Numbered from the stretch's first letter, positions 8,218 to 16,899 are shown. The stretch is DNA of 42,818 nucleotides from a bacterium (GCA_030524675.1 JAUNGE010000027.1:1-42818), one strand, 5' to 3'. Program-made: numbers and translations. The notes: generated by a model not told the origin, from the sequence alone.

Positions 8218-9663
8218 ATGAATAGAACTATAAAAATTGCAGGTTTCGCCTTATTGCTTGGAGTATTGTCCGGCTGTCAGACCGCAGTCCCAGCAGGGAC
8301 TGCAGCTGCCCAAAGCAGCCAGATGGCTTCCACAGAGACGGAAAATTTCTCGATTTCCTTAGAGGAAACCAGTGAAATCCAAGAGACCTTAACGGAAGAG
8401 ACAGAAAACAAGGAAACAGGAAACGAAAGCAGTTCCCAGACTCCGGAAATATCCACACAGCTTCCATCAAAAGACTCCTTGGCAAGAAAAATCCAGGAAC
8501 AATCCTTTGATGTGACCTTGGACGGTTGGGGCAGCGTCACATTTGCCTCTTTTCTTCCGGAGGAAAATGAAAACCATGACGGCGATGTGAGCTTTAAACT
8601 CCTGAAAGGAAATGAAATTGTCTACGAATTTCCTGGACTGACAGAAGATAACCGACGCCCTTATCAGACCTTCCACCAGGTCGCCGCTGTCTCCTTCAAG
8701 GATTACAATTTGGACGGAAAAACCGATATTATCCTGATTATCGAGTATGCCCCCCAGCACCACCCCGAAGAGGCTTACAACGAGGTGCGCCTGTACACCC
8801 AGTCCGGCGACAATGCAGATTTTCTGTGCGATGACCCGCTTTTGACGGAATACCTCAGCAAAAATCATTATAACAGCAATGTTCGTGCCGTTCTGGACGG
8901 CATTGCCGAATACCAGAATTATCAGAAGGCCATGCAGCAGCCCGAGTCCAGTGCAGCCCCAAAACAAAATACAGAAAAGCCGGAACATCCGGAGGAGCAG
9001 CTCCAGCTTCTGGCAGACTCCATCGACACTTGGCATGATGGCGCTCAGGGAGAATTTGGCTACAGCAGCGATCCCGTCTTCTACACCGTCACTGACCTGG
9101 ACCAGAACGGCCGGCTGGAACTCATCGTCTCCTGCTGCCAGGGAACCGGCTTCTATACATACAGTTTCTTTTTTGAAGTCACCCCATCCCTGGACGGACT
9201 GCAGCTCTGCGAGAGAACTCTGACAGAAGGGGACTCCGAGGCAGATATCACATTCACAGATTCCCCACCAGTATACTACGATGCATCCACTCAGGTGTAT
9301 TATTATGTATTTGACGACCTAATCCGAAATGGAGCCGCAGAACGCTATGAAAACAAGCGCGCGATCTCCCTGATAGACGGCACCATTCACGAGACCTATC
9401 TCGCACAGAAAAGCACTATTTTTAGCGGCTCGGCCACTGCTCCGACTGTGACTTGTTTCAGTACGCTGAAAAATGCCGGACAGAAGACCATCAGCGAGGC
9501 CGCCTATGAGCGCATCGCAGACACCGCCTTTTCCGGTCTAAAAAAACAGAAGGCTACGATATCCTGGTACAAAGAAGAATCCAAAAACAGTCTGCTTGAT
9601 CTGACGCAGGAGGAACTGCTCTCTACTCTCACAGATTTATACCACGGATTTTCCATCGAATAA
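8218..9663 (+). CDS. putative lipoprotein of unknown function, linked to trkHA
   Basis: 481 residues. A type II signal peptide ends in the lipobox LSGC (Cys about residue 20), followed by a Ser/Thr/Glu-rich linker to about residue 85, so the protein is predicted to be anchored outside the membrane. Two Asp-rich segments, KDYNLDGKTDIILI and VTDLDQNGRLELIV, resemble the calcium-binding loops of FG-GAP/VCBS-like or EF-hand-like repeats. I do not recognise a family. It starts 14 bp after trkA with only a weak GAGG site, so it is probably read from the trkH promoter and may be translated poorly. A strong terminator follows. A role near the K+ system is only suggested by position. Confidence 0.75.
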   Translation: MNRTIKIAGFALLLGVLSGCQTAVPAGTAAAQSSQMASTETENFSISLEETSEIQETLTEETENKETGNESSSQTPEISTQLPSKDSLARKIQEQSFDVTLDGWGSVTFASFLPEENENHDGDVSFKLLKGNEIVYEFPGLTEDNRRPYQTFHQVAAVSFKDYNLDGKTDIILIIEYAPQHHPEEAYNEVRLYTQSGDNADFLCDDPLLTEYLSKNHYNSNVRAVLDGIAEYQNYQKAMQQPESSAAPKQNTEKPEHPEEQLQLLADSIDTWHDGAQGEFGYSSDPVFYTVTDLDQNGRLELIVSCCQGTGFYTYSFFFEVTPSLDGLQLCERTLTEGDSEADITFTDSPPVYYDASTQVYYYVFDDLIRNGAAERYENKRAISLIDGTIHETYLAQKSTIFSGSATAPTVTCFSTLKNAGQKTISEAAYERIADTAFSGLKKQKATISWYKEESKNSLLDLTQEELLSTLTDLYHGFSIE

Positions 9664-9715
9664 CAATAACACATGCGCACACAGGTATTGCGTGTTCATA
9701 CTCGCAGCTAAATGG

Positions 9716-9750
9716 ACATGTCGCCTGACAGCGACGCCACCATGATATAA
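9716..9750. repeat. hairpin repeat element, copy A
   Basis: Begins ACATGTCGCCTGACAGCGAC and runs to CCACCATGATATAA. It matches the head of copies B, C and D in the same orientation. Here the GTCGCC/GGCGAC stem carries one mismatch (AGCGAC). It sits next to the terminator shared by the lipoprotein gene and the ABC importer. Bases 9664-9715 show nothing else I can support. Confidence 0.8.
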
Positions 9751-9752
9751 AA

Positions 9753-9795
9753 GGCGGCAGTTCCACAAGAATCTGGAACTGCCGCCGCTTCTTTT
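9753..9795. terminator. bidirectional terminator
   Basis: Perfect 13-bp stem (9753-9765 with 9774-9786) around an 8-base loop, with a T-rich run on the right and AT-rich sequence on the left. It separates the lipoprotein gene (+) from the ABC importer operon (-). Confidence 0.92.
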
Positions 9796-9831
9796 TCGTG
9801 TATTTTTTGTATCTATTTAAAGATACTATCC

Positions 9832-10602
9832 TTACAGTACCTTTGACAGGAAACTCTTCAGTCTGTCTGATTTTGGATTCTGAAAAAACTCAGCTGGAGC
9901 ATTCTCCTCCACAAAATCACCGCCGTCCAGAAACATCACTCGGGTAGCCACTTCCTTTGCGAAGTTCATCTCATGCGTGACAACTACCATTGTCATTCTC
10001 TCGCGCGCGAGGTCTCTCATAACACCCAGAACTTCTCCAACCATCTCTGGGTCCAGCGCCGATGTCGGCTCATCAAACAGCATCACATCCGGTTTCATCG
10101 CCAGAGAGCGTATAATCGCAATTCTCTGCTTCTGTCCGCCAGAAAGCTGGCTCGGATAGGCATTCGCTCTGTCCGCCAGTCCAACTCTCTCCAACAGCTC
10201 CATCGCAGTCTTTTCCGCCTCACTCTGCGATTTCCCCTGCAGCTTCATCGGACCGATTGTCAGATTTTTCATAATCGTCATATGCGGAAACAGATTAAAC
10301 TGCTGGAACACCATTCCCATTTTCTGTCTGAGTTTGTCGATGTTTGTCTTTTTATTGGTAATGTCTGTTCCTTCAAACAAAATCGTACCGCCAGTCGGCT
10401 CCTCCAGGCGGTTTAAACACCGGAGAAAGGTAGATTTTCCTGAGCCGGAAGGCCCAACCACAAATACAATATCGCCCTTATAAATATCCACATTGATATT
10501 CTTCAAAACATGCAGTTCGCCGGACTGGAACGATTTGCACAGATTTTCCACATGAATCAGCGGTTCTGACCCATTCATAATTCCACTCATCTTATCGCTC
10601 AC
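9832..10602 (-). CDS. polar amino-acid ABC transporter, ATP-binding protein (GlnQ-like)
   Basis: 256 residues. ATPase that powers amino-acid import. Walker [10 protein letters not shown] (about 54-62), Q-loop [11 protein letters not shown], signature LSGGQKQR and Walker [13 protein letters not shown] are all intact. The family cleft and length match GlnQ/HisP/ArtP. The start is uncertain: GTG 10602 overlaps the permease stop by 11 bp, and ATG 10590 in the same frame is an alternative that removes four residues. Last gene of a binding protein-permease-ATPase operon. Confidence 0.94.
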   Translation of the reverse strand: MSDKMSGIMNGSEPLIHVENLCKSFQSGELHVLKNINVDIYKGDIVFVVGPSGSGKSTFLRCLNRLEEPTGGTILFEGTDITNKKTNIDKLRQKMGMVFQQFNLFPHMTIMKNLTIGPMKLQGKSQSEAEKTAMELLERVGLADRANAYPSQLSGGQKQRIAIIRSLAMKPDVMLFDEPTSALDPEMVGEVLGVMRDLARERMTMVVVTHEMNFAKEVATRVMFLDGGDFVEENAPAEFFQNPKSDRLKSFLSKVL

Positions 10603-11293
10603 TCTTTCTGAGTCTCCTTTCCAGTATACCGACCAATTTTGTCAGAATTGTCACAATCACCCAATAAATCAGCGCCACAGTAATCAGAGGAAGCACCGGA
10701 TTGTACGTACGGCTTCTCACCAAGTCACCCGCTCTCGTCAAATCCTGTAGGGCAATGAATCCCACAACAGAAGTCTCTTTTAAGAGAGCAATAAACTCAT
10801 TGCACAGCGGCGGCAGTGCATTTTTAAATGCCTGCGGAAGTATGATATACCAGATTGTCTGTGCATAGTTAAATCCCAGGCTTCGCCCCGCCTCAAACTG
10901 TCCATTGTCAATCGACATGATGCCGCTTCGGAAAATTTCCGCCACATATGCGCCGGAATTGATCGCGAAGGACAGAATCGCCGTCATAACCTTGCTGGCA
11001 TCCGGACTGCTGAAAATCACATAGTACATAATCATCAGCTGTACCACCACCGGCGTTCCGCGGATGATGGACAGATAGACTCTGGCAATCATATCCAGCA
11101 CTTTCAGCTTTCCCGTCTTGTCACAGGTAGAGCGAATCGTACCTACAAGGAAGCCTATAACAATTCCTAGAAGAACAGCAAACAATGTCACGGTCAAGGT
11201 CACTTTGAGACCATTGACAAAAAACATATATCTGTCGTCCACGATAAAATTCAAATAAAAATGTTCTTTTGTTAAGTATTGCGATAAATTCAT
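10592..11293 (-). CDS. polar amino-acid ABC transporter, permease (HisM/GlnP-like)
   Basis: 233 residues with about five membrane helices. It contains the ABC-importer coupling loop in the form [29 protein letters not shown] split over the EAA motif, typical of His/Glu/Gln/Arg/opine permeases. AAGGAAGG lies four bases before ATG 11293. The single permease probably works as a homodimer. It is 65 bp downstream of the binding-protein gene and overlaps the ATPase start. Confidence 0.93.
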   Translation of the reverse strand: MNLSQYLTKEHFYLNFIVDDRYMFFVNGLKVTLTVTLFAVLLGIVIGFLVGTIRSTCDKTGKLKVLDMIARVYLSIIRGTPVVVQLMIMYYVIFSSPDASKVMTAILSFAINSGAYVAEIFRSGIMSIDNGQFEAGRSLGFNYAQTIWYIILPQAFKNALPPLCNEFIALLKETSVVGFIALQDLTRAGDLVRSRTYNPVLPLITVALIYWVIVTILTKLVGILERRLRKSER

Positions 11294-11358
11294 GATACCT
11301 TCCTTTTTCCTGTTCGCCTACCCGCTGCCTGCTATCTTTCCTATCAATTCGCGCTCTA

Positions 11359-12228
11359 TTACTCAGCCGGAATGTATTTGTTGATGATGGCATCAAATGT
11401 GCCGTCTGCCTGCAGCTCCTCGATTGCCTTGTTCAGCTTTTCAACCAGCTCGGTGTTTCCCTTTGCCACAGCAATCGCATACTGCTCGCTGCTCATCTCC
11501 TCGCCGACCTGCTTGATATCTTCATTCTGGCTCAGGAATACTTTTGCCGGCGCCTTGTCAATGACAATCGCATCAATCTTGCCCTGCTTTAAGGACTGAA
11601 CTGCCTCAAAATAAGAAGGATAGCGCTCCATGCTCTCCTCTCCTACAATGTCGGTGGCAGTCACATCACCAGTTGTTCCCAGCTGTACGCCCACTTTCTT
11701 TCCTGCCAGATCTTCAGAAGATGCAATCTCCTCGTTGGAAGCCTGAACCAGAATCACCAGAGCAGAGTCTGCATATGTGTTGGTAAAATCTACAGATGCT
11801 TTTCTCTCCTCGTTGACACTGATTGCTGCCATACCGATATCTGCTTTTCCTGTTGCTACAGAAGGAATCACTGCGTCAAAGGACATATCTTCAATCTTTA
11901 ACTCCATGCCCAACTTCTTTGCAATCTCCTCAGCAACCTCTGCATCGATACCTACAATCTTATCGCCCTCATGGTACTCCCACGGGTCAAACTCAGCGTT
12001 TGTCGCCATTGTCAGAACACCGCCTGCCGATGCCTCTGTCTGCGCTTCTGCCGCTGTGGTCGTCTCCTCGCTCTTTGCAGTCGTCTCTGCTGTGGACGCC
12101 TCTGTCTGCTGTGCTGTCGTCTCAGGTGCTGCTGTTGTTGTGCTGCTGCTGGAACCGCCGCATCCCATCATGGAAGCTGCCATCATAGCTGCAAGTCCCA
12201 GTGCTGCGAACTTCTTTACATTTTTCAT
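11359..12228 (-). CDS. amino-acid ABC transporter substrate-binding lipoprotein (family 3)
   Basis: 289 residues. Signal peptide with lipobox MMGC, then a Ser/Thr/Ala/Glu-rich flexible linker (about 24-68), then a family 3 periplasmic-binding fold (GGVLTMATNAEFDPWEYHE, GIDAEVAEEIAKKLGMEL, DIGMAAISVNEERKASVDFTNTY split across the two lobes). These features indicate binding of a polar amino acid; I cannot say which. AAGGAG is nine bases before ATG 12228. First gene of the importer operon, with a near-consensus promoter about 100 bp upstream. Confidence 0.94.
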   Translation of the reverse strand: MKNVKKFAALGLAAMMAASMMGCGGSSSSTTTAAPETTAQQTEASTAETTAKSEETTTAAEAQTEASAGGVLTMATNAEFDPWEYHEGDKIVGIDAEVAEEIAKKLGMELKIEDMSFDAVIPSVATGKADIGMAAISVNEERKASVDFTNTYADSALVILVQASNEEIASSEDLAGKKVGVQLGTTGDVTATDIVGEESMERYPSYFEAVQSLKQGKIDAIVIDKAPAKVFLSQNEDIKQVGEEMSSEQYAIAVAKGNTELVEKLNKAIEELQADGTFDAIINKYIPAE

Positions 12229-12327
12229 AATTTTTCTCTCCTTTTAAAATGGGGCAAAACCAGCTCCTCAACTGTCTGCCCTGTGCCAACTGAATTTTTA
12301 TGCACTTCTTGCTAAGTCACACAGTTC

Positions 12328-12355
12328 ATTATATCTTATTTGTTTTAAAATGCAA
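12328..12355 (-). promoter_or_regulatory. strong promoter of the amino-acid importer operon
   Basis: Minus strand TTGCAT (12350-12355), 16-bp spacer, perfect TATAAT (12328-12333). The leader to the ATG is about 93 nt; no T-box or riboswitch is recognised in it. Confidence 0.75.
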
Positions 12356-12410
12356 GTATAATTTTCGCGCATTTTTATGCAAAAATTGTTATGTCACAAG
12401 CTTTACGCAT

Positions 12411-12466
12411 AAAAAAGCTGCCTATTCTCCAAAATCTACCTTTTAGAAAAATAAACAGCTTTTTTA
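12411..12466 (-). terminator. terminator after rpsR
   Basis: AAAAAAGCTG (12411-12420) pairs with CAGCTTTTTT (12456-12465); a further 4-bp TATT/AATA pairing extends the stem inside a large loop. Read on the minus strand it ends in a T run after the rpsF-ssb-rpsR operon. Confidence 0.65.
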
Positions 12467-12524
12467 TATTTTGACTTTTTATGATTGTGTCATGGTTTTA
12501 TACTTCTACATCCTGCATGATACA

Positions 12525-12794
12525 TTAATCGCAGGTATATGGCATAAGAGCGATATGACGTGCTCTCTTCACTGCAACAGTCAGAGCTCTCTGATGCTTT
12601 GCACAGTTTCCGGTAATTCTTCTAGGAAGAATTTTACCTCTCTCAGATACGTATCTTTTTAACTTGTTTACGTCCTTGTAATCAATAACGCCGTTCTTCT
12701 CTCCGCAGAATACACAAACTTTTTTTCTTCTGCGCATACCGCCTCTTCTTACTTTAGAAGCGTCTGCTTTATCATTTCCCTTAGCGAATGCCAT
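12525..12794 (-). CDS. rpsR: 30S ribosomal protein S18
   Basis: 89 residues. Small-subunit protein that pairs with S6 on 16S r[12 protein letters not shown] shows the CxxC of the cysteine-bearing S18 form, with another Cys in [10 protein letters not shown]; this suggests zinc binding. The body [25 protein letters not shown] is the S18 core. I choose ATG 12794 (MAFAKGND), with AGGAGG nine bases upstream, over a TTG three codons earlier. Last gene of rpsF-ssb-rpsR. Confidence 0.97.
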   Translation of the reverse strand: MAFAKGNDKADASKVRRGGMRRRKKVCVFCGEKNGVIDYKDVNKLKRYVSERGKILPRRITGNCAKHQRALTVAVKRARHIALMPYTCD

Positions 12795-12851
12795 GATGGT
12801 CAACCTCCTGTTTAAATGGTGCCCGATTCAAAAAACCGGCTTGTCTGTATC

Positions 12852-13364
12852 TTAGTTGAATGGGAGTCCTTCGTCCTCGACTCCATCCGGAATGTTCATA
12901 AATCCGTCGCCGATTGCACTCTGTGGTGCCGGTCTGGATGATGGCTGCTGATAGCCGCCCGCCTGGTATCCACCTGGCTGATAGCCGCCATAACCGCCTG
13001 CCATCGCGTCAGCTGCAGGCGCTGCTGCACCCTTGCTGTCTGCAAACTCCTGGTCTTCGATAACAACGTCTGTCGTATATACCTTCTGACCGTCTCTATT
13101 CGTATAGCTACCAGTCTGGATTCTGCCAGAGACAAGCACTCTCATGCCCTGTCTGAAATACTTCTCCGCGAACTCTGCTGCTCTGTCGAACGCAACACAG
13201 CTGATAAAATCGGCTGTCTGCTGCTGATCGTTTCCGTCCTGCTGTCTGCGTCCTCTGCGGTCTACTGCGAGCGTATATCTCGCAATCGCCATAGAACGCT
13301 CGCCCTGTGAGTACCGGATATCCGGATCTCTGGTCAGTCTTCCCATTAAGATAACTCTATTCAT
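12852..13364 (-). CDS. ssb: single-stranded DNA-binding protein
   Basis: 170 residues. OB-fold at 1-110 (MNRVILMGRLTRDPDIRY, FISCVAFDRAAEFAEKY, VLVSGRIQTGSY), then a Gly/Gln/Tyr-rich linker with QPGGYQAGGYQQ repeats, and the acidic tip EDEGLPFN that recruits partner proteins. Works as a tetramer in replication and repair. Between rpsF and rpsR, as in most Firmicutes. The ribosome site AAGGAAGAG is rather far from the ATG. Confidence 0.97.
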   Translation of the reverse strand: MNRVILMGRLTRDPDIRYSQGERSMAIARYTLAVDRRGRRQQDGNDQQQTADFISCVAFDRAAEFAEKYFRQGMRVLVSGRIQTGSYTNRDGQKVYTTDVVIEDQEFADSKGAAAPAADAMAGGYGGYQPGGYQAGGYQQPSSRPAPQSAIGDGFMNIPDGVEDEGLPFN

Positions 13365-13389
13365 CTACGAATCACTCTTCCTTTATCGA

Positions 13390-13677
13390 TTAAGCTTCCT
13401 GCTTAACAACTAAATATCTGATAACTGGTTCCATAATGCGAACGTGTGCTTCCACCTCATTCGGGCATACGCTATCAGACTCGAACTGGATAAAGTAGTA
13501 GAATGCCTCTTTCATTTTCTGAATCTCGTAAGCTAATTTCTTCTTACCCCATTCGTCCACGTTTGTCACTGTACCACCGAAACGGGTGATATAACCCTGT
13601 ACTTTCTCGATAGCAGCGGCTCTTTCTTCATCCTCAAGTTTAGCGCTGAGAACTACGGCTAACTCATACTTATTCAT
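13390..13677 (-). CDS. rpsF: 30S ribosomal protein S6
   Basis: 95 residues, normal length. MNKYELAVVLSAKLEDEER, TRFGGTVTNVDEWGKKKLAYEI and FYYFIQFES are S6 signatures. AGGAGG is eight bases before the ATG. First gene of rpsF-ssb-rpsR, which gives coordinated synthesis of S6, SSB and S18. I could not find the conserved S6/S18 autoregulatory RNA motif in the leader. Confidence 0.97.
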   Translation of the reverse strand: MNKYELAVVLSAKLEDEERAAAIEKVQGYITRFGGTVTNVDEWGKKKLAYEIQKMKEAFYYFIQFESDSVCPNEVEAHVRIMEPVIRYLVVKQEA

Positions 13678-13753
13678 GCTAATTACCTCCTTGTGGTCTC
13701 TGGCCCTTCCTTACTACAGAAGAGCAAGGAATTATTTTATATCACAGCAATTC

Positions 13754-13782
13754 AATATAGCATATTTTTCAGGAAAAAGCAA
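13754..13782 (-). promoter_or_regulatory. promoter of rpsF-ssb-rpsR
   Basis: Minus strand TTGCTT (13777-13782), 17-bp spacer, TATATT (13754-13759) with TG one base before it (extended -10). About 77 bp before the rpsF ATG. Confidence 0.75.
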
Positions 13783-13815
13783 GCACTTCAAAAAAATATT
13801 TTTTGTTTCTTTTTC

Positions 13816-14028
13816 TCAGGCATTTTCCCCGCTTCGAGCCGCTTTTTTCAATGACTTTGTATTCTTTTCTACTATTTTTCTCGCAATCATAATCTGATGG
13901 CCGCAGCCAGCACACTTTAAACGAAAATCAGCCCCCACTCTGAGAATTTCCCACTCAAAGCTCCCACACGGATGTGGCTTTTTCAGCCTTACCACATCTC
14001 CAACCTCATAATTTTGCTTTTCGTTCAT
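13816..14028 (-). CDS. DUF951 family protein
   Basis: 70 residues. VGDVVRLKKPHPCGSFEWEILRVGADF fragments and KCAGCGHQIMIARK define the DUF951 family, small predicted RNA/DNA-associated beta proteins commonly found beside rpsF in Firmicutes. The Cys pair CAGC plus the earlier PHPCG suggest possible zinc binding. The C-terminal ~15 residues are basic. AGGACAGGAAG precedes ATG 14028. An upstream frame running out of repeat copy B ends in TGA that overlaps this ATG. Exact function unknown. Confidence 0.9.
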   Translation of the reverse strand: MNEKQNYEVGDVVRLKKPHPCGSFEWEILRVGADFRLKCAGCGHQIMIARKIVEKNTKSLKKAARSGENA

Positions 14029-14080
14029 CTTCCTGTCCTCTTTTCACAGTTTACTCCACGATGGAATTGTTCCAAAACGG

Positions 14081-14120
14081 ACATGTCGCCTGACGGCGAC
14101 ACTACCATGATATGAAAGTC
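14081..14120. repeat. hairpin repeat element, copy B
   Basis: Begins ACATGTCGCCTGACGGCGAC, a perfect 6-bp stem with TGAC loop, and ends CCATGATATGAAAGTC. Same orientation as copies A, C and D. It lies between the 3' end of the aldo/keto reductase gene and the start of the DUF951 gene. The long body seen in copies C and D is missing. Confidence 0.9.
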
Positions 14121-14169
14121 CTTCCATGGTGTTTCATTCAAAAGGTATTTGGCCTCCATGATACGCGGA

Positions 14170-15180
14170 TCAATTCACAATCGCGCTGCCTTCCTTTAAA
14201 ATCCGCTCAATCGTCTCCAACTCCTCAGAGCTGAATGTGAGGTTGTTCAATGTCTGGATATTGTCGTCCAACTGGCGGATACTGCTCGCGCCGACCAGAA
14301 CGGTCGTCACTTCGTCTCTTCTGAGAACCCATGCCAGCGCCATCTGCGCCAAGCTCTGTCCCCTCTTCGCTGCCACCTCATTCAGAGCGCGAATCACATT
14401 CAGATTTTCCTCGCTGAGATAGCGGCCTCCTATCGTGGTATTTTTTCTGGCTGCTCTCGACCCTTCCGGCACCCCTTTCAGGTAGCGGTCCGTCAGAGCG
14501 CCCTGCGCCAGCGGGCTGTAACAGATGCATCCCACGCCCTCTCTGTCAAGCGTTCTCAGCAAATCCTTCTCCACCCATCTCTCAAACATGTTGTAACGCG
14601 GCTGATGAATCAGGCATGGAGTCTTATTTTCTTTCAGGATGCGGATTGCCTCTCTCGCCTCGTTGTCCTGATAATTGGAGATGCCCACATACAACGCCTT
14701 TCCTTGGCGCACCATATCGCTGAGTGCCCCCATCGTCTCCTCTATCGGCGTGTCCGGATCGGGTCTGTGATGATAGAAAATATCTACATAATCAAGTCCC
14801 ATCCGCTTCAGGCTCTGGTCCAGACTCGCCATCAGGTACTTTCTGGAACCGAAATTTCCATACGGCCCTGGCCACATATCGTACCCCGCCTTCGAGGAGA
14901 TAATCAGCTCATCTCGATACGCGCCCAATCCATCCTTCAGCACCTGCCCGAAATGTTCCTCTGCCAGGCCTCTCGCCGGATGGCCGTAATTGTTCGCCAA
15001 GTCGAAATGCGTGATACCTCTGTCAAAGGCATGAAACAGAATTTCTCTCTGCTCTTCATATGGTTTCTCCAGACCAAAATTCTGCCACAGTCCCAATGCC
15101 ACTCTCGGCAGAAGCACACCGCTCCTCCCACATCGCTTATATTTCATCTCATCATATCTCTCACTTTTCGCCTGATACAT
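14170..15180 (-). CDS. aldo/keto reductase, YghZ-like
   Basis: 336 residues, NADPH-dependent carbonyl reductase of the Kv-beta/YghZ (L-glyceraldehyde 3-phosphate reductase) subgroup. The catalytic tetrad is visible: Asp and Tyr in HFDLANNYGHP, Lys in ISSKAGYDMWPG, His in FYHHRPDPDTP. The C-terminal cofactor-binding segment is TTVLVGASSIRQLDDNI. The likely role is detoxification of aldehydes such as methylglyoxal; substrate not shown. GGAGG lies ten bases before ATG 15180. Monocistronic by appearance: a 91-bp gap separates it from the sirtuin stop, and a palindrome overlaps its likely promoter. Confidence 0.93.
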   Translation of the reverse strand: MYQAKSERYDEMKYKRCGRSGVLLPRVALGLWQNFGLEKPYEEQREILFHAFDRGITHFDLANNYGHPARGLAEEHFGQVLKDGLGAYRDELIISSKAGYDMWPGPYGNFGSRKYLMASLDQSLKRMGLDYVDIFYHHRPDPDTPIEETMGALSDMVRQGKALYVGISNYQDNEAREAIRILKENKTPCLIHQPRYNMFERWVEKDLLRTLDREGVGCICYSPLAQGALTDRYLKGVPEGSRAARKNTTIGGRYLSEENLNVIRALNEVAAKRGQSLAQMALAWVLRRDEVTTVLVGASSIRQLDDNIQTLNNLTFSSEELETIERILKEGSAIVN

Positions 15181-15212
15181 AAAACATACGCCTCCATTTA
15201 TAACTTTTTTTC

Positions 15213-15245
15213 AGTATATCATCCACTGCTCTGCAACTTTGCAGA
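15213..15245 (-). promoter_or_regulatory. candidate promoter with overlapping palindrome, aldo/keto reductase gene
   Basis: Minus strand extended -10 TGATATACT (TATACT at 15213-15218). The -35 region is covered by the palindrome TCTGCAACTTTGCAGA (15230-15245, 7-bp arms, 2-bp centre). A poor -35 under a palindrome is typical of a regulated promoter, but the short hairpin could also be incidental. Confidence 0.4.
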
Positions 15246-15271
15246 TATTCTCCAAAAATCTTTTTATCCGC

Positions 15272-16000
15272 TTACTCTTCCAGCAGATATCCCAATGTCT
15301 CCCCAATCGGCTCACGGATAATCAAGTCCGCCATTGTATCGCGTCCCGTCTCATCCCGATTGATGAGCACCAGCTTCCGTCCTCTGTAATAATCAATCAG
15401 TCCTGCCGCCGGATACACCGTCAGAGAGGTTCCCCCGACAATCAGCATGTCTGCCTGCTCAATCGCCCGAACCGAGCTGCGCAGTGTGGCAGAATCCAGT
15501 CCTTCCTCATACAGCACCACATCCGGTTTCACGATGCCGCCGCATGTACAGTGCGGCACTCCCTGTGACTCCAGAATGTCCTTCATCCCATAAAATTTTC
15601 CACACTGTGTACAGTAATTGCGGTGTACTGAACCATGCAGCTCATATACCTTTCTGCTGCCCGCCTTCTGATGCAGCCCATCAATGTTCTGCGTAATCAC
15701 CGCATCCAGTTTTCCATCTGCCTCCAGCTTCGCTAACGCCAGATGCGCCTTATTCGGCTGCGCATCCGGAAACAGCATTTTATTTCTGTAAAAGCGGTAG
15801 AATTCCTCTGGATTTCTCAAATAAAATGTATGGCTCAAAATCGTCTCCGGCGGATATGGATACTCTTGGTGATAGAGTCCGTCCGTGCTGCGAAAATCCG
15901 GAATTTTACTCTCTGTGGATACCCCAGCGCCACCGAAAAACACAATATGGCTGCTTTCTTTTATCCACTGCTTCAATGTCTCCATCGCATCTTTTTCCAT
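15272..16000 (-). CDS. NAD-dependent protein deacylase, sirtuin (CobB/Sir2)
   Basis: 242 residues. Removes acyl groups from protein lysines using NAD+. Motifs: GAGVSTESKIPDFRSTDGLY at the NAD site, TQNIDGLH, catalytic His in ELHGSVH, a zinc site CTQC ... CTCG, and VGGTSLTVYPA. I favour ATG 16000, which has AAAGGA eight bases upstream; an ATG at 16009 lies on top of that site. The ribosome-site region is a purine run of CAAAGGGAAA-like repeats. A terminator of the preceding gene separates the units. Confidence 0.93.
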   Translation of the reverse strand: MEKDAMETLKQWIKESSHIVFFGGAGVSTESKIPDFRSTDGLYHQEYPYPPETILSHTFYLRNPEEFYRFYRNKMLFPDAQPNKAHLALAKLEADGKLDAVITQNIDGLHQKAGSRKVYELHGSVHRNYCTQCGKFYGMKDILESQGVPHCTCGGIVKPDVVLYEEGLDSATLRSSVRAIEQADMLIVGGTSLTVYPAAGLIDYYRGRKLVLINRDETGRDTMADLIIREPIGETLGYLLEE

Positions 16001-16064
16001 ACTGTCCATCCTTTCCCTTTGTTTTCCCTTTGCTTTCTCTTTGCTCTTTCTGTCCCTGTACCAA

Positions 16065-16115
16065 AATACCGCAGCTCATACCTGTTTTTACACTGATATG
16101 AATACTGCGGTTTTA
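16065..16115. terminator. terminator between the phosphoribosyltransferase-like gene and the sirtuin gene
   Basis: ACCGCAG (16068-16074) pairs with CTGCGGT (16105-16111); an inner CATA/TATG pairing narrows the loop. AT runs on both sides, so it could act in both directions. Confidence 0.55.
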
Positions 16116-16190
16116 TCATACAACTCACTAAAAAGCACTTATAAGCGGCAAAAACGTCTGCCCAGTCCCTTATATTTTACCTGAACCGTC

Positions 16191-16829
16191 TTATAACTTG
16201 GAATATCCGTAGCTGTTTACCAGTGCATCCAGCGGAATTCCTCTCTTGCAGAACGGACAGTCTCTGTAATTATAGGTCTGGTATCCTGGCAAATCTTTCA
16301 TCGTGAATACAGAACTTACCGGCACACCGTCCCATTTGTCAATCGCACTAAAGATTGAAGAAATACCTTTCAGATTTCCTCCATAATACTGCACGCACTC
16401 CTCGCCCTTATTGATGGTCAGGCCAGTTGTCACAGAAGCCATCAGCATAATGATATTTTTTCTGTGAATCATAGGAAGAATGTTGTCACGGAAAATCATC
16501 TGGCTGTTGCTGTTGAACTCAGGAGTTACAATATAAATCGTCTTGTGCTGATTCGTGGAAAGGACCCCAGCTTCCGACAATTTTTCTGCCAGATATGCGC
16601 CCACCACCTGCATACCATCCAGACACACAATCGTATCCACTGTGCCGATATGCATATAATGGGATGCCAGCTCCGCTGCCACCGCCAGCGCCTCGCTCTG
16701 TCTCGTCTTCAATGTAGTCATATCAATATAGTAATTAATATGAGAATGGTTCGTAGCAAAATGTCCCCCCATAATCTTCAACGGCACATTCGTCACCTTA
16801 GAATAAATCTTCATTAACTTATCTTCCAT
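16191..16829 (-). CDS. orotate phosphoribosyltransferase-like protein
   Basis: 212 residues from ATG 16829, which follows GGGGAGGGG by six bases; an upstream in-frame ATG at 16952 would run across the lysC terminator and the promoter and is rejected. The fold elements resemble type I phosphoribosyltransferases (HINYYIDMTTLKTRQSEA, DTIVCLDGMQVVGAYLAE, IIMLMASVTTGLTINKGEE near the PRPP loop). The PRPP loop is not a textbook match and the C-terminus carries CPFCKRGIPLDAL, a CxxC. Such proteins are often annotated as orotate phosphoribosyltransferase without proof, so catalytic activity is uncertain. Its own promoter precedes it. Confidence 0.75.
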   Translation of the reverse strand: MEDKLMKIYSKVTNVPLKIMGGHFATNHSHINYYIDMTTLKTRQSEALAVAAELASHYMHIGTVDTIVCLDGMQVVGAYLAEKLSEAGVLSTNQHKTIYIVTPEFNSNSQMIFRDNILPMIHRKNIIMLMASVTTGLTINKGEECVQYYGGNLKGISSIFSAIDKWDGVPVSSVFTMKDLPGYQTYNYRDCPFCKRGIPLDALVNSYGYSKL

Positions 16830-16865
16830 AATAAACCCCTCCCCGCAGAAAGCTGCTTTCTTTTC

Positions 16866-16894
16866 ATTATACCCAAAGTACAACTTTTTTACAA
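16866..16894 (-). promoter_or_regulatory. promoter of the phosphoribosyltransferase-like gene
   Basis: Minus strand TTGTAA (16889-16894), 17-bp spacer, perfect TATAAT (16866-16871), 37 bp before the ATG. Confidence 0.75.
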
Positions 16895-16899
16895 TAGTG

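Noticed and set aside
13678-13753. S6/S18 autoregulatory RNA motif before rpsF
   Set aside because: A TTCCTT/AAGGAA stem exists, but the conserved CCG bulge is missing.
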